NCBI GenBank assembly: GCA_950022655.1
Contig: OX465584.1
Span: forward strand, 5,837,694 to 5,901,693
Direction: 5' to 3'
Length of the DNA stretch: 64,000 nt
From: Alentia gelatinosa
Taxonomy: Eukaryota > Annelida > Polychaeta > Phyllodocida > Polynoidae
Within the stretch, counting starts at the first letter, position 1. Each line of letters starts with the position of its first letter. The position numbers were made by a program, and so were the translations under genes. Under the pieces are notes generated by a model. It was not told where the DNA came from, made no database searches, and worked only from the letters and a program-made list of their open reading frames with translations. Shown piece by piece: positions 22,810 through 34,829 of the stretch.

Positions 22810-22975
22810 ATACATAGACAATAATCGATGGTTTTGAGGACAGGCGGACGTAAACCACGAGGGATTGACGCATAGTAATACACAAGCGCTAGCGAGTGTA
22901 TTACGACGTCAACCCTGAGTGGTTTACAGAGCCGCCTATCCACAAAATCATTGTTTGTTGCATTTATTATCCATC
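22810..22975. mobile_element. Foldback element
   Basis: ATCGATGGTTTTGAGGACAG...GCGGACGTAAACCAC and CCTGAGTGGTTTACAGAG...CCTATCCACAAAATCATTG are inverted arms around TACACAAGCGCTAGCGAGTG. A related, diverged copy is at 8535-8690. Confidence 0.65.
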
Positions 22976-24185
22976 TTCACACCTTCATGTCCATTTGTTT
23001 TTATGATTACTTTAACGATCCGACTGAAAAAGCGTTGCTCCTGTAATATTGGATCGTTTCCCTACATTCCTGCGGTATCGCTATTTTTTATGATGCGATA
23101 GCGATACAACAATTCAGGGGCACATATTGAATGAGAAAATTCATTAGTTCTTTAATTAAATTCAGATGGCATCACAGTTCTAACTGATCTGACACCTGGT
23201 GGTGTGTATCGCTATTTCCTATAGGTAGAAGAAAAAGGGGCGGGGGTTGGTGGTGCCACCATAGATCGTTATTTGAAATATCAGATAAGGCTGTATTTAA
23301 CCCACAGTGATACGATCCGCAGTGCTGTGAAAGTCCACGAAAAAAGTCTTGCTAAAAGCAGTATTTTATGCGATTATGACGTGATCCGCAAAATTTCAGG
23401 AGCAACGTTTAGGCCATCGGATCGCTATTCTGCGATCCACAACTCTGTCGTAAACGAGGAGCAACGGGGCCGTGTCCCAGGATAACTTTACACTGCCTAC
23501 GCAGATCTCACCTCCCCATTGACACTGTTATACAGGGTAAGTTCACCCTGCCTACGTATATCTCATAACGGTACATTTGTAAACACCTAATACACTATCA
23601 TACTCCAAACCCCCTGATCCACAAACATCGACACACACTTCCCCACTGACACTGTTATACAGGCTAACTTCACACTACTCTGGTGTATCTCGTAAAGGTC
23701 ATCGTTCTCCACGAGTTAAATGCAGAGTGAATTTCTCGTAGTGTGTATAGGAGTTTGAGAACAACAACTTTGACCAAAACAAAGTCTAAGGTCTGGGGTT
23801 GTTGAGCCAAACTGATCTGTCATCTTCAAATCACAGAATCGATCTCCACCTGAAGCCTCCACATTCTCCACCATAACAGAGTGACTGTGTTTCAGGGGTG
23901 GGCATCAGGAAAAACTGCCATGCCAGACCAGGAATCCTACCACTATCAACTTGCACCTCAGTCTGTAACCTTCAACTTCCTCACACGCTCCAATCCATAC
24001 GCCCTATTTCAGCAAGAGTCCAGTTTCCAAAATCAATTTGTCGGCAAATTACAACTTCGCCGCCGTATCTCAGATATAAATAACCCCTTAAGACATCGAT
24101 AATCGTAGCACATGTACGGGTGTGTTTCCTGATTTTAGAATTAAGATAAGGATAAAGTTCTGTGTTGGTTGTATCTCATTGAAGT
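22976..24185. other. Repeat-fragment-rich stretch, no gene seen
   Basis: Holds two copies of the 90-bp local repeat (23479-23588, 23606-23700) and, near 23760, the phrase GAGAACAACAACTTTGACC shared with the foldbacks near 37.05 and 53.2 kb. Frames of 60-73 codons are unconvincing. Confidence 0.4.
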
Positions 24186-24483
24186 TCCAATATTACTGTA
24201 AAAATGGATGAGTTTTAATCTTGGCCACCGTATGCCACGACTGGAGTTTGGCATAGTGACTACAGGAGGCGAAGCCGAGTGAAGTCCAGAGTCAAAACTC
24301 CAGGAGTAGAATGTGGTGGCCAAGATTAAAACGAATCAGGTTTTGGTTTTATCCTACCCTGTCTCCTCGATTTTGGAATATTACGTGATAACAATTCTGT
24401 AGTGGCATATAAAACTCCGTATGCCAGCATACGGAAACTCAATGTTAAACCTATGGGATTTTATATTAGGTGTAGGATAAAAT
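24186..24483. mobile_element. Compound foldback element, copy 1
   Basis: The left part is a foldback (GGTGGCCAAGATTAAAAC versus GTTTTAATCTTGGCCACC) with apex GAGGCGAAGCCGAGTG at 24266-24281. The right part is bounded by TTTTATCCTACCC and TGTAGGATAAAA. The same two-part structure is found at 57613-57917, so it probably moves as one unit. Confidence 0.75.
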
Positions 24484-24780
24484 CAAGTGATGGTAAGAAT
24501 GATATTAGTTATTATCAGATGCTAGTATTAATCCATCATTCTATGAGAAACCGAAATACCAAGACTAATGATAACTCAGAAATATACTATGTAATAAAAA
24601 GACAGTAATGTCAAATAATCCTCCATATTAGCACTAAATCTAACAGATGGTGTAATACATATTTGATCAAGGAAACATGAAATTATAACCGAATTCTTCC
24701 CAGTGATATGATTACCATTGCATTGATCATCTTCATTAGATTCCTGTTAAATTGTGTAATTCAAAACATTTACAGCAAAA
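24484..24780. other. No feature seen
   Basis: AT-rich unique DNA. Confidence 0.3.
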
Positions 24781-24990
24781 AGCCGGAGCACCAATCGTTG
24801 CTGAGTCGGATTACGAATGTCATCACGACAGTCGGAGGGTCCATCTCACAGCCGCGAGGCCGGCTTTGATTTTTCTGCATCGATTAGGCGTGCGTGTAGT
24901 TTGGGAAGCTAATCGTATTTCACACTGATTAGATTGGAGAAAGTCGCCCTGGGTGAAGATTGTGCCAGCTGGGCGTAAGCCGCCTGTCAG
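24781..24990. promoter_or_regulatory. Possible homeodomain-site cluster
   Basis: Several GATTA/TAATC words (CATCGATTAGG, GCTAATCGTATTTC, CTGATTAGATTGG) within 100 bases, then CTGTCAGCTGTCAC, a TGIF/MEIS-like element. It is unique, GC-balanced DNA just before a minisatellite. Weak evidence: short motifs only. Confidence 0.2.
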
Positions 24991-25014
24991 CTGTCACAGG
25001 CCGGTCACGGGTGT

Positions 25015-25930
25015 CTCCCGGAGGCCGCTCGGAGCTGCTCGGAGCCGCTCGGAGCTGCTCCGAGCCGCTCGGAGCCGCTCGGAGCTGCCCGGAGCTAGTC
25101 GGAGCTGTTTAAAGTCGTTCTGACTTACTCGGAGCTGCTCGGAGCTGTTTAGTGCTGTTCGGAACTGCTCGGAGCTGCTCGGAGCTGCTCGGACCAACTC
25201 GGAGCTGTTCGGACCTACTCAGAACTGCTAAGAGCCGCTCGGAGCTGCTCGGAGCTGTTAGGAGCAGTTCGGAGCCACTCAGAGCCACTCGGAGCTGTTC
25301 AGAGCCGTTCTGACCTACTCGGAGCTGCTCGGAGCTGCTCGGAGCTGTTTAGAGCCGTTCGGAGCCACTCGGAGCTGCTCCGAGCTGCTTCGAGCTACTC
25401 AAAACTGTTCGGAGCTGTTTTGACCTACTCGGAGCCGCTTGGAGCTACTCGGAGCTTTTCGGACGAACTCGGAGCTGCTCGGAGCTGCTCGGACCTACTC
25501 GGAGCCACTCGGAGCCGCTCGGAGCTGTTAGGAGCTGTTCGGACCTACTCGGAGCCGTTCGGAGTCACTCGAAGGTGTGAGGAGCTGTGAGCTAAGAGCT
25601 ACCCAGAGCCGCTCAAAGCTACTTAGCGCTACCCAGAACTGTTTAGAACTGTTCCGAGCAATTCAGAGCTGCCAAGAGCTGTAACAAGATGCTTGGACCT
25701 GCCCGGATCTACCCAGACCTGCTTAAAGCTGCCCGGAATTGTTCCCAGCTGTACTGAACTACTGAGAGCTGTTCAAGACTGCTAGCAACTGCCTGGAGCT
25801 ATTAGGACATACTTGTCGTAGCTCGGAGCTGTTCGGAGCTTTTCAGGGCTGCTCGGGCCTGCTCGGGCTTGCTCGGGACTGCCTTGAACTACTCGGAGCA
25901 GCTAGGATCTGCCCCTGCTCGAAGCTGTTA
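25015..25930 (+). repeat. 10-bp array GGAGCTGCTC (forward)
   Basis: About 90 degenerate copies of a 10-base GGAGCTGCTC unit, best preserved from 25020 to 25570 and decaying towards 25930. A second array of the reverse-complement unit lies 340 bases downstream. Confidence 0.9.
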
Positions 25931-26269
25931 GATGCTGCCAGATTGTTCTTTATTAGTAAGAATCTGATCAGACACAAACGAAGCTGTTTGTAAGAGTTAG
26001 TTTTTAAGGTGTGTCAGACTTGTAGTAAGTGTTATGGCACTCCTTATGTGATGTTTGAGAACCAATTTGTTAGTTGTTTAGACATGAGAGAACCCACTGG
26101 TTAGAAGCTCTGACCTGACTTTCCCATGCGTGTGCATTGAAGGCTTATTGCTACATCACTCACTCACCCGCATCAAACAAAGGACTCTCACTTCCGTGTT
26201 TAGCCTTTGTTTTAGCCCGGATCACAAGCTCTGATGAGGCGTGTGGTGTGCGCATGGATGGAGACGGGA
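25931..26269. other. Spacer between inverted arrays
   Basis: Unique DNA of about 340 bases separating two oppositely oriented 10-bp arrays. No gene seen. Confidence 0.4.
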
Positions 26270-26702
26270 GGAGCGGTTCCGAGCAGTTCCGAGAGGCCCC
26301 GAGCAGCACCGAGCAATTCCGAGAAGTTCAGTTTCGAGAATCTCAGCTCCGAGCAGCTCCGAGCAGCCCCGAGCAGCTTCGAGCAGTTCCATGCAACCTC
26401 GAGAAGCTCCGAGTATTTCCGAGCAGCCCCGAGCAGCTCCGAACAGACCCAATCAGCTCCGAGCAGCTCCAAGCATCTCCGATTAACTCCGAACTGCCCC
26501 GAGCAGCACCGATAAGCCCCGATTAGCTCCGAGAAGCCCCAAGCAACCTCGAGCAGTCCCGAGCAGCCCCGAGCAGCTCCGAGCAGTTCCGAGCAGCCCC
26601 GATTATCTCCGAGAAGCTCCGAGCAGCCCCGATTATCTCCGAGAAGCTCCGAGCAGCTCCAAGCAGCCCCGAGCAGCCCCGAGCAGCTCCGAGCAGCTCC
26701 CT
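26270..26702 (-). repeat. 10-bp array GAGCAGCTCC (inverted)
   Basis: About 43 copies of GAGCAGCTCC, the reverse complement of the unit at 25015-25930. Frames of 80-129 codons in all phases (Ser/Glu/Gln/Leu-rich) reflect the unit. Confidence 0.92.
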
Positions 26703-27444
26703 ACCTCACTGAGTATATTGAGTGAGTCGCGGGGCGAGCCATTGGATACAAAGCTCTTATATTCTCTTATGTCTATTGATTGCTTATATCCATTCATGCC
26801 CCTGCCAGCCACCCCCCAAATCCTTCGTCGATGATGCCATACGCTGCCCGCGCTGTGGGAGATCCATCAGCCCGCCAATTGCTGGCACTCTGCTTCCATT
26901 CACTCCGCCAATAGACCTTTTACAGGCGCTCCTTCTCTGCGCCGTTTTATCGTCGCTCGCCATCGACGGCGCCTTTCCACTGAGCGGTTTGAAGGTTATC
27001 CAGGGTTCCAGTCACACTACTCAATCAAGTGTGAACTCGCCCGTATATATACCTGGTAAATATGCGCTTTGATTTAATGTCAGAATGGATTCTTGCCCTC
27101 GTACGCTCGGCAAACCCGGATTGTTAACCGCCAGCAGTTTGTCAATAAAGGAGAAAGGAAATGGGAGCTATAGAGAACACAAATTGTTATGAGATGGAGT
27201 TCGCCATATGTCTGCTGTACTGCCGCTAGTATTCGGATTTATTTAGAAAGCGGTGAATATTATGTTCATATAAGTTATATATATGTATATATATGTATCT
27301 GTAAATATATATATCTTTAGAGAGAGAGATATGTGTGTATACATATGCTTTTATTGTAGATATTTTCTCTTATGGATATGGGGCACTTTACACTTTAATT
27401 TATCAGACCTGTTCCCACCTGCCGACTTTTGCCATATGTTAGCC
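26703..27444. other. Unique stretch with a 116-codon frame of unknown status
   Basis: A plus-strand frame at 26722-27072 starts with a hydrophobic segment (about residues 10-26) followed by Cys/Pro-rich sequence containing CPRCGRS, then a second hydrophobic run. It has no recognisable family, and codon use cannot be judged in so short a frame. I would not call it a gene. AT microsatellite words follow at 27270-27340. Confidence 0.2.
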
Positions 27445-27448
27445 TTAA

Positions 27449-27863
27449 GCCCAATGCCCATCTACCGATTTCGGAACATTGAGATACCTTTGTCGGCAAC
27501 AAAGGAATGGTAATTTGTCTCAGGCGAGGCATCCTAACGGAGTCTGCCCTAGTCGGTAGATGTAGGACAGCTAGACAAGGGTGAGCCAACGATTAGTGAA
27601 ACCCCCCACCCCCCTACCTCCTTAAGATGGTCCTTGAGATTTTGTCACTGATGAGTTGTGGTTCGATGTTCCTAAATCAGTAATCAAAAGTTTATCAATA
27701 TGTTGAAAAATCCAGTTGCCGACAATGGAACGTTGGAAAATGACCCTTGATTGGGTGGCCGACAAGGGCCGAGGAATTACGTTATTTGCCTGCGACAAGT
27801 TCACCGACTCCTATACGATTTGGGAACTAATTGTTCCGACCTGAATCGGTTTATGTATTGGGA
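27449..27863. mobile_element. TTAA MITE family P3, copy 1
   Basis: Begins GCCCAATGCCCATCTACCG after TTAA (27445-27448) and ends CGGTTTATGTATTGGGA before TTAG. Terminal inverted repeat of the type AGCCCAATACCCATCTACCG. Family members occur at 38356-38979, 50053-50447 and within the 847-bp array. A TTAA target is typical of piggyBac-like elements; no transposase is present. Confidence 0.7.
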
Positions 27864-28565
27864 TTTAGGTAAATTAGTCGGAGCTGCTCCGCCCTGTGTC
27901 TATGTGTGCCAGGAATCGGCAAATAGAAACAGGGGAAAAGAATCGGCGGCCGATTTCATTTACATATTTTGGCACCACTTCCGACAAAGGTATCACCGAT
28001 CAATTCTATGTGGGTAGATTTTGCCAGGAATCGTAAGTTCTACAATAGGTAAAAATGATCGGCCGGTAGGTGGAAACAAAGAATTGATAGACAAAATCGC
28101 TAATCTCTTACCTGCGATTTTTTATGCTTGCACCATCGTCTCCATATTTGCATACTAGATTGCATGGCTGCTAAAAATCACGAACAATGTGTCGGCAGGT
28201 GGAAATAGGCTCTATAATGTTAAATTTAATTCACTATAATGTAGGAATATCAATATTTGGTCAGGGAACAAAGCCTTAGATCTAAAGGCCGGAAATATGT
28301 TTATTCCGAATTATTGTTAAGTAACTGTCATAACTCATGGTGTTTGATATGTATGAATGTTAATATAAATATGTCTATATCAGATGAAGATATGGCAGAT
28401 TACACATTGATAGTAACCTTATGATTGTCCACGTAAACGTTTGTGTGTTCTATGCTGAAGCAACCATGCCCAACCCGAAAGCATTCGTTGCCTCACCTGG
28501 AAATTGCCTTATCATTCATATTATACGCCCCCGCCACATTCCCACGTCTCCCTCGTCCTCTTCTC
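27864..28565. other. No gene seen
   Basis: Unique AT-rich DNA with a few P3-like words (GGCCGATTTC, CGATCGGCC) near 27920-28070, perhaps decayed element. Confidence 0.3.
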
Positions 28566-31500
28566 AGGCTATTACAGTGTTTTATGGAGTTAGGAGCAGA
28601 GTACACAGTCAGCAGCCCCTGATGGTCGGCACTCAGTAATCCCCGATTTAACTGAGGAATTCACCAAACAGAGAATCGTTCTGCCTCAATGTACATTCTC
28701 CAGGCTGCTCAGTCATAATAGCATTGTGCTGATTCAGCAAATCAAGTGTGCCCTACCTGGACTGACTAGTTAACATCTCTGGACCTTTAACCTACCGTGA
28801 CTCATTGTGCTAGTACTTATATAGAACGTCCTGACCATGCTGTACAAGTCACAGAACGAGATGGTTGGACGTTAAATATTTACTATATACCCAAAATTAA
28901 AAAAAAATCATTAATTTAATTTTAACAACCGATATGTTAATAAACGTGTATGGCAAGGTGGTCCGTATTTTAGTGGTATTTTTACGTCATATGCCGAAAC
29001 GGTGCATATTTACAGTATATACGGCATGGGTATATTGTAAAGGGCCTGTTTATTTTACCCATCAAGGTTTTAACTACTGGTGCATCAAAGACACACTTCT
29101 ACAGTGGCCTAGAGTGATGTCTACTCTTAGTACAGCAAAGATGCCCTCGTGTAGTGGCCTATTACTTTTACTTAAAATGGCGCTTAAGCCCGATGCCCAT
29201 ATACGGATTTCGTAACATTTATGTACCTTTGTCGGTGACGAATGGGCGGTAATTTGTCTCAGCCAAGACATACTAACGGAGTTTGCCGTAGTCGGAAGAT
29301 GTCGGACAGCTAGGCAAGGGTGAGCCACCGATTAGTGAACCACCTCCTTCAAATGCCTTTTGTTGCCGACAAGTTGTGATTTCTATGTTGCAAAATCGGT
29401 GGCTAAAAGTTTATCAACATGTTGATAAATCATGTCGCCAACTGTTCCCAAATCCTAACTACGTCGGCCAGGGGTACAGAATCGTATATCTGTCGGTAAG
29501 TATAAACTGATTTGCATAGGACAAACACCCACCACCCCCTCCCTTGGAGGGCTGCCGACCGAGCAAGGGGTTATGTAATTTGACTGCGACAAGTTCACTG
29601 ATTCCTATACGATTTTGGAACTAATCGTTCATCCCTGAATCAGGAGATGGGTATCGGGCTTTACAGTGTTTTATGGAGTTAGGAGCAGAGTACACAATCA
29701 GCAGCCTCTGATGGTCGGCACTCAGTAATCCCCGATTTAACTGAGGAATTCACCAAATGGAGAATCGTCCTGCCTCAATGTACATTCTCTAGGCTGTTCA
29801 TTTATAGTGGCATTGTACTGAGTCAGCGAATTAAGTGTGCCCTCCCTGGACTGACTAGTTAACATCTCTGGACCTTTAACCTACTGTGAATCATTGTGCT
29901 AGTACAGGGCCTGTTTATTTTACCCATCAAGGTTTTAACTACTGGTGCATCAAAGACACACTTCTATGGTGGCCTAGAGTGATGTCTACTCTTAGTACAG
30001 CAAAGATGCCCTTGTGCAGTGGCCTATTGCTTTTGCCTAAAATGGCGCTTAAGCCCAATGCCCATCTTCAGATTTCGGAACATTTATGTACCTTTGTCGG
30101 CTACAAACGGACAGTAATTTGTCTCAGCGAAGGCATTGCAATGGAGTCAGTCGTATTAGGTAGATGTAGGACAGCTAGGCAAGGGTGAGCCACCGATTAG
30201 TGAACCACCTTCTTCAGATGTCCTTTTGTCACCAACAAGTTGTGGTTTCTATGTTCCAAAATCGGTGGCTAAAAGTTTATCAACATGTTGATAAATCTTG
30301 TCGCCAACTGTTCCCAAATCCTAACTACGTCAGCCAGGGGTACATAATCGTATATCTGTCGGTAAGTGTAAACACTCACCACCCCCTCTCTTGGAGGGCT
30401 GCCGACCGAGCAAGGGGTTATGTAATTTGGCTGCGATTAGTTCACCGATTCCTATACGATTTTGGAACTAATCGTTCATCCCTGAATCGGTAGATAGGTA
30501 TCGGGCTTTACAGTGTTTTATGGAGTTAGGAGCAGAGTACACAATCAGCAGCCTCTGATGGTCGGCACTCAGTAATCCCCGATTTAACTGAGGAATTCAC
30601 CAAATGGAGAATCGTCCTGCCTCAATGTACATTCTCCAGGCTGTTCATTTATAGTGGCATTGTGCTGATTCAGGGAATTAAGTGTGTCCTCCTTGGACTG
30701 ACTAGTTAACATCTCTGGACCTTTAACCTACCGTGAATCATTGTGCTAGTACAGGGCCTGTTTATTTTACCCATCAAGGTTTTAACTACTGGTGCATCAA
30801 AGACACACTTCTATGGTGGCCTAGAGTGATGTCTACTCTTAGTACAGCAAAGATGCCCTTGTGCAGTGGCCTATTGCTTTTGCCTAAAATGGCGCTTAAG
30901 CCCAATGCCCATCTTCAGATTTCGGAACATTTATGTACCTTTGTCGGCTACAAACGGACAGTAATTTGTCTCAGCGAAGGCATTGCAATGGAGTCAGTCG
31001 TATTAGGTAGATGTAGGACAGCTAGGCAAGGGTGAGCCACCGATTAGTGAACCACCTTCTTCAGATGTCCTTTTGTCACCAACAAGTTGTGGTTTCTATG
31101 TTCCAAAATCGGTGGCTAAAAGTTTATCAACATGTTGATAAATCTTGTCGCCAACTGTTCCCAAATCCTAACTACGTCAGCCAGGGGTACATAATCGTAT
31201 ATCTGTCGGTAAGTGTAAACACTCACCACCCCCTCTCTTGGAGGGCTGCCGACCGAGCAAGGGGTTATGTAATTTGGCTGCGATTAGTTCACCGATTCCT
31301 ATACGATTTTGGAACTAATCGTTCATCCCTGAATCGGTAGATAGGTATCGGGCTTTACAGTGTTTTATGGAGTTAGGAGCAGAGTACACAATCAGCAGCC
31401 TCTGATGGTCGGCACTCAGTAATCCCCGATTTAACTGAGGAATTCACCAAATGGAGAATCGTCCTGCCTCAATGTACATTCTCCAGGCTGTTCATTTATA

Positions 31501-31935
31501 GTGGCATTGTGCTGATTCAGGGAATTAAGTGTGTCCTCCTTGGACTGACTAGTTAACATCTCTGGACCTTTAACCTACCGTGAATCATTGTGCTAGTACA
31601 GGGCCAGTTTATTTTACCAATCAAGGTTTTAACTACTGGTGCATCAAAGACACACTTCTACAGTGGCCTAGAGTGATGTCTACTCTTAGTACAGCAAAGA
31701 TGCCCTTGTGCAGTGACCTATTGCTTTTACCTAAAATGGCGCTTAAGCCCATCTTCAGATTTCGGAACATTTATGTACCTTTGTTGGCGACAAAGGGACG
31801 GTAATTGGTCTCAGCCAAGGAATCCTAACGAAGTCGGCCGTAGTCTTAGATGTAGCACAGCTAGGCAAGGGTCAGCCACCGATTAGTGAACCACCTCCTT
31901 CAGATGTCCTTTTGTCGCAGGCAAGTTGTGGTTTC
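28566..31935. repeat. Tandem array of an 847-bp unit containing P3
   Basis: The phrase TTTACAGTGTTTTATGGAG starts units near 28566, 29658, 30505 and 31352. The second and third units are 847 bases and almost identical; the first is longer because of an insert (28819-29041); the fourth is truncated with an internal deletion near 31944. Each unit is a spacer of about 390 bases plus one P3 MITE of about 450 bases. Identical 100- and 102-codon frames in units two and three arise from the duplication and not from selection. Confidence 0.92.
28819..29041 (-). mobile_element. Element E, copy 1 (insertion in array unit 1)
   Basis: Absent from array units 2-4, where the flanks GTGCTAGTAC and GGGCCTGTTTA are continuous. 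Contains TATAGAACGTCCTGACCATG and ends with CATATTTACAGTATATACGG, both found reverse-complemented in the element at 63290-63940. Confidence 0.75.
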
Positions 31936-32164
31936 TATGTTCCAGTGAATTAAGTGTGCCCTCCCGGGACTGACTAGTCCACATCTCTGTACGTTTAACC
32001 TTTCAGACGGCCTTCCGGCTGTGGCATCCGTATGGAATCGGCGACTGACCTCGAACGATAAACGTTCGCCCACAGTAAAGACGTTTCCTCATATTATCTT
32101 GGAGAGCATCACATCAGAACATATTTTATTGGTGCATTTCTGTCAGCACTTTAAACTTGGCCTG
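31936..32164. other. No feature seen
   Basis: Unique DNA following the truncated end of the 847-bp array. Confidence 0.3.
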
Positions 32165-32396
32165 AAGTGGGATTCACACAATGGGATTAATGTACCTTAC
32201 AGGGTGTTTGTTAGAGACAAATCCTGCAGAATTTCTGTTCTCAACCATAATCTCCTCTCTAAATTATAGGGTTCCATTTCCCCGAAACATCTTTCCCCCC
32301 TGCAATTATTGGCAACATTTACCCCTAAAAATGAACAGAATCTCATGAGATTTTGAACCCTGTGAGGTACATGAATCCCACAGTGTGAATTCCACT
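32165..32396. mobile_element. MITE with long TIR (AAGTGGGATTCACAC)
   Basis: The left end AAGTGGGATTCACACAATGG and the right end complement AAGTGGAATTCACACTGTGG continue inward to TGTACCTYACAGGGT, a TIR of about 40 bases with few mismatches. A partial second copy (GTGGGATTCACGTACC to GAATCTCATGAGATTTTGAC) is at 32594-32770, and an end fragment is near 33090-33118. Confidence 0.75.
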
Positions 32397-32593
32397 TTAC
32401 ACTACCAGTGCACAATAGAGATCCCTTCCAGTGAACCACAACATTTTAACCCCAACATGACTTCCAGCTTACCCATGAAGCCTTTCTGAAGGGATCTTTC
32501 CACATTGTTCTCCTCAGACACTTATTGAGGTGCATATAGGCAGTCGCTTCAATATCCTAACACTATGTCAGTAAAACGGGATTTACACGGTGG

Positions 32594-32770
32594 GATTCAC
32601 GTACCTCACAAAGTGTTTGTCTGAGACAAATCCTGTTGAGATTTGGTACGGGAACAAAATCTCCTCGTGTGAATGACAGGGTTCCATTTTGCTGAGACAA
32701 CTTTTTTCCCCTTGCAATTGTTGGTGACATTCACCCCTAACAAGGAACAGAATCTCATGAGATTTTGACT
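32594..32770. mobile_element. Partial second copy of the AAGTGGGATTCACAC MITE
   Basis: Direct match to the left two thirds of 32165-32396: GAGACAAATCCTG, AGGGTTCCATTT, TTGCAATT.TTGG, CATTYACCCCTAA, GGAACAGAATCTCATGAGA-type blocks in the same order. The right TIR is missing. Confidence 0.65.
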
Positions 32771-33309
32771 TTAAACAGGTTTAAAATCTATAGGGACATT
32801 TTGGTGAGACAAATAGACCTGCTGCGACCATATACCTGTCCTGGCCAATAGGAGGCCAGCAAGCATAATTACATGTTTGTAACACCCTTCACATCAAGGG
32901 TAATTAAGTCCCAAGGTGAGTGGTCACTGTGACTATGTCTGAGATTATGTACCAGGTGTGTCCTCCCATGTGAATCAAATTCGCCATTTTACCTTGAGAC
33001 TGATAAAAGTACTTAGCCATGAGAATTTTTTTACCAAACGAGAATTGTCTGAGACTAGAGAAAAGGTGTGAAGTACACCAGTCTCAGGTACATGAGTCTC
33101 TTCGTGTGAATCCCACTTAAGGTTTTGTATCTTTGCAGGTGTTTGCCACTCTGATGAATAAATCACCTATAAACGTATTATCTCTAGGAGAAATGCCTCG
33201 GTCATCACATTTTTGTATCGCTTTCCCTTGGGAACTTTCATAATATAACTTGTCGACATGATACTCCTGTCTGTACTGGTAGCCTACATGGACCCCTTCT
33301 ATTGAGTTA
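32771..33309. other. No gene seen
   Basis: Unique DNA plus a MITE-end fragment (GTGTGAATCCCACTTAAG near 33105). Confidence 0.3.
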
Positions 33310-33588
33310 GGCCCGGCGTCTACCTACTACTATAGACATTTAGACCTACCGACCTTACAATACAAAAAGTCAGTATCGGAGACATATCGGGAAGGTGCAA
33401 AATCGTAGACATATGTCTAGACATGCCAATCCAACATGCATTGTAAGGGGTTCTTTTTGGTGCCTAATCACAGAAACGTGGTCAACTGCCCCGATATTAG
33501 GTGACCTTCCGACGCGATTTATATTTGTTATCGGGAGGTGCATCGTAGACCATATCGGAGCCATATCGTAGTAGGTGGACGCTAGGCC
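33310..33588. mobile_element. TTAA MITE family P1, copy 1
   Basis: TIR GGCCCGGCGTCTACCTACTA and the complement TAGTAGGTGGACGCTAGGCC. The interior has ATATCGGGAAGGTGCAAAAT and CCCCGATATTAGGTGACC, shared with copies at 40463, 44333, 48154 and 62631. Confidence 0.85.
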
Positions 33589-33927
33589 GCAATGTTCATC
33601 CAGTTAGTCTCAGTTTACAGCTACAGATGAAAAATACACCGATGAAATATCGGGAAAGGTAGCATCGGTCGGTGGAGCTCCCCGAGAAAAGTTACAATTC
33701 AAGTGGTTGAGGCATTTACAACTGATGAATGATTATACATTTTGACAGCACTGATTGAGTATTACTTGAAATCTGCATTCCATCACCGATTTATCCAAAA
33801 TCGTTTAATATCGTCGATGGCTTAAAAGATTGCGCAATTTGGGGTCAAGAAATCGCGAAGAAGGTTTTTTCGCGGTTTACAATTAGAAACTGTCTAATTT
33901 ATATAAATAACTTCTTCTTACGAGCCT

Positions 33928-34136
33928 AGGGACCGTTTAATAATCTAGAACCCTTTTCTGTGTGCCATAGAGACCCAGGGACAATGAGGGTCAGCTTAAT
34001 TCAACACTTATGGGCAAACTTATTAGCGGCTGATACTGTCTTAGCGAACAGACTTAAATATTATTAAACTACAACCCTCGTACGAGGTACAGAAAAGGAT
34101 CTTCGTGTACGATCCTAGATTATTAAACGGGCCCCT
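33928..34136. mobile_element. MITE with GGGACCGTTTAATAATCTAG TIR
   Basis: AGGGACCGTTTAATAATCTA at the left and the complement TAGATTATTAAACGGGCCCCT at the right, with an inner GAACCCTTTTCTGTG versus ACAGAAAAGGATC inversion. Non-coding. Short related phrases occur near 4090, 41715 and 59560. Confidence 0.7.
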
Positions 34137-34264
34137 TGTATCTTGGAGGTTTACTCAACCACATCGCCTAGTTATCCAGTGTCAGATAGATACCATGTGA
34201 AGATCATTAATATTACTAGCCTATCCAGCATTCATTTCTATAAACCTGCTTCCATTGGCCGATT

Positions 34265-34560
34265 GGTTGGTTGGTTTGATTTAACTTCCAGTTAACCATT
34301 ATAGGTTCTCACCAGACTTACTCAAGGTTCTTTTACACCACATGGGTGGTGATCGAATCTAAGTAATGAATTCAGATAGAAATCTCACTCCTACACATTT
34401 ACCGAGGTGAGAGTTCTTTTACTTCCCACACCACATAGACATGGTATGAGAAGGATTGGCTTTTGATATAGCAGTAAATCTACCACTGCTTGGAATGAAG
34501 GAGAAGAGTGGCCGCAGTGAGATTATTCATCCCCAAGATGCAGTCTAGAACCATTGATTG
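34265..34560 (-). mobile_element. tRNA-derived SINE, copy 2 (head lost)
   Basis: Body match to the 4868-5220 SINE: GGTTCTTTTACACCAC, GGTGGTGATCGAATCTA, GACATGGTATGAGAAGGA and AGCAGTAAATCTACCACTGC. The tRNA-like A and B boxes are missing or destroyed. Confidence 0.75.
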
Positions 34561-34829
34561 GTTATTCAGTATACCGATGCTGCTAAACATTTACAAATGT
34601 TGATTAATACTATGTAGTAGGGGGCCTCCTAACATACCGCACCATCACCTAACCTCTCTTAGAGTGGGGTGGGGCTGCCACCTCCTACGTTGTACTGCCT
34701 GAGGACGGCAGGTCTGTGAGTAGGAGTCGCCGGTCTCTGCGGTCACCGACCACTTTACCTGTCTCCGCACCTCTCCCCGCTGACCGCACCCCGACCCTGG
34801 TCCCCCGTTCCCCGCCCCTGTGGCTGTGA
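34561..34829. other. C-rich unique DNA, no feature supported
   Basis: Includes GGACGGCAGGTCTGTGAG and a C-rich run up to the GT-rich array. No exon recognised. Confidence 0.3.

Noticed and set aside
25015..26702. CRISPR-like array
   Set aside because: Ten-base degenerate units without spacers in eukaryotic DNA; no cas genes.
29886..31340. Pairs of identical 100- and 102-codon frames, which might look like a duplicated gene
   Set aside because: They lie in the MITE-containing 847-bp unit; identity is due to recent tandem duplication of non-coding DNA.
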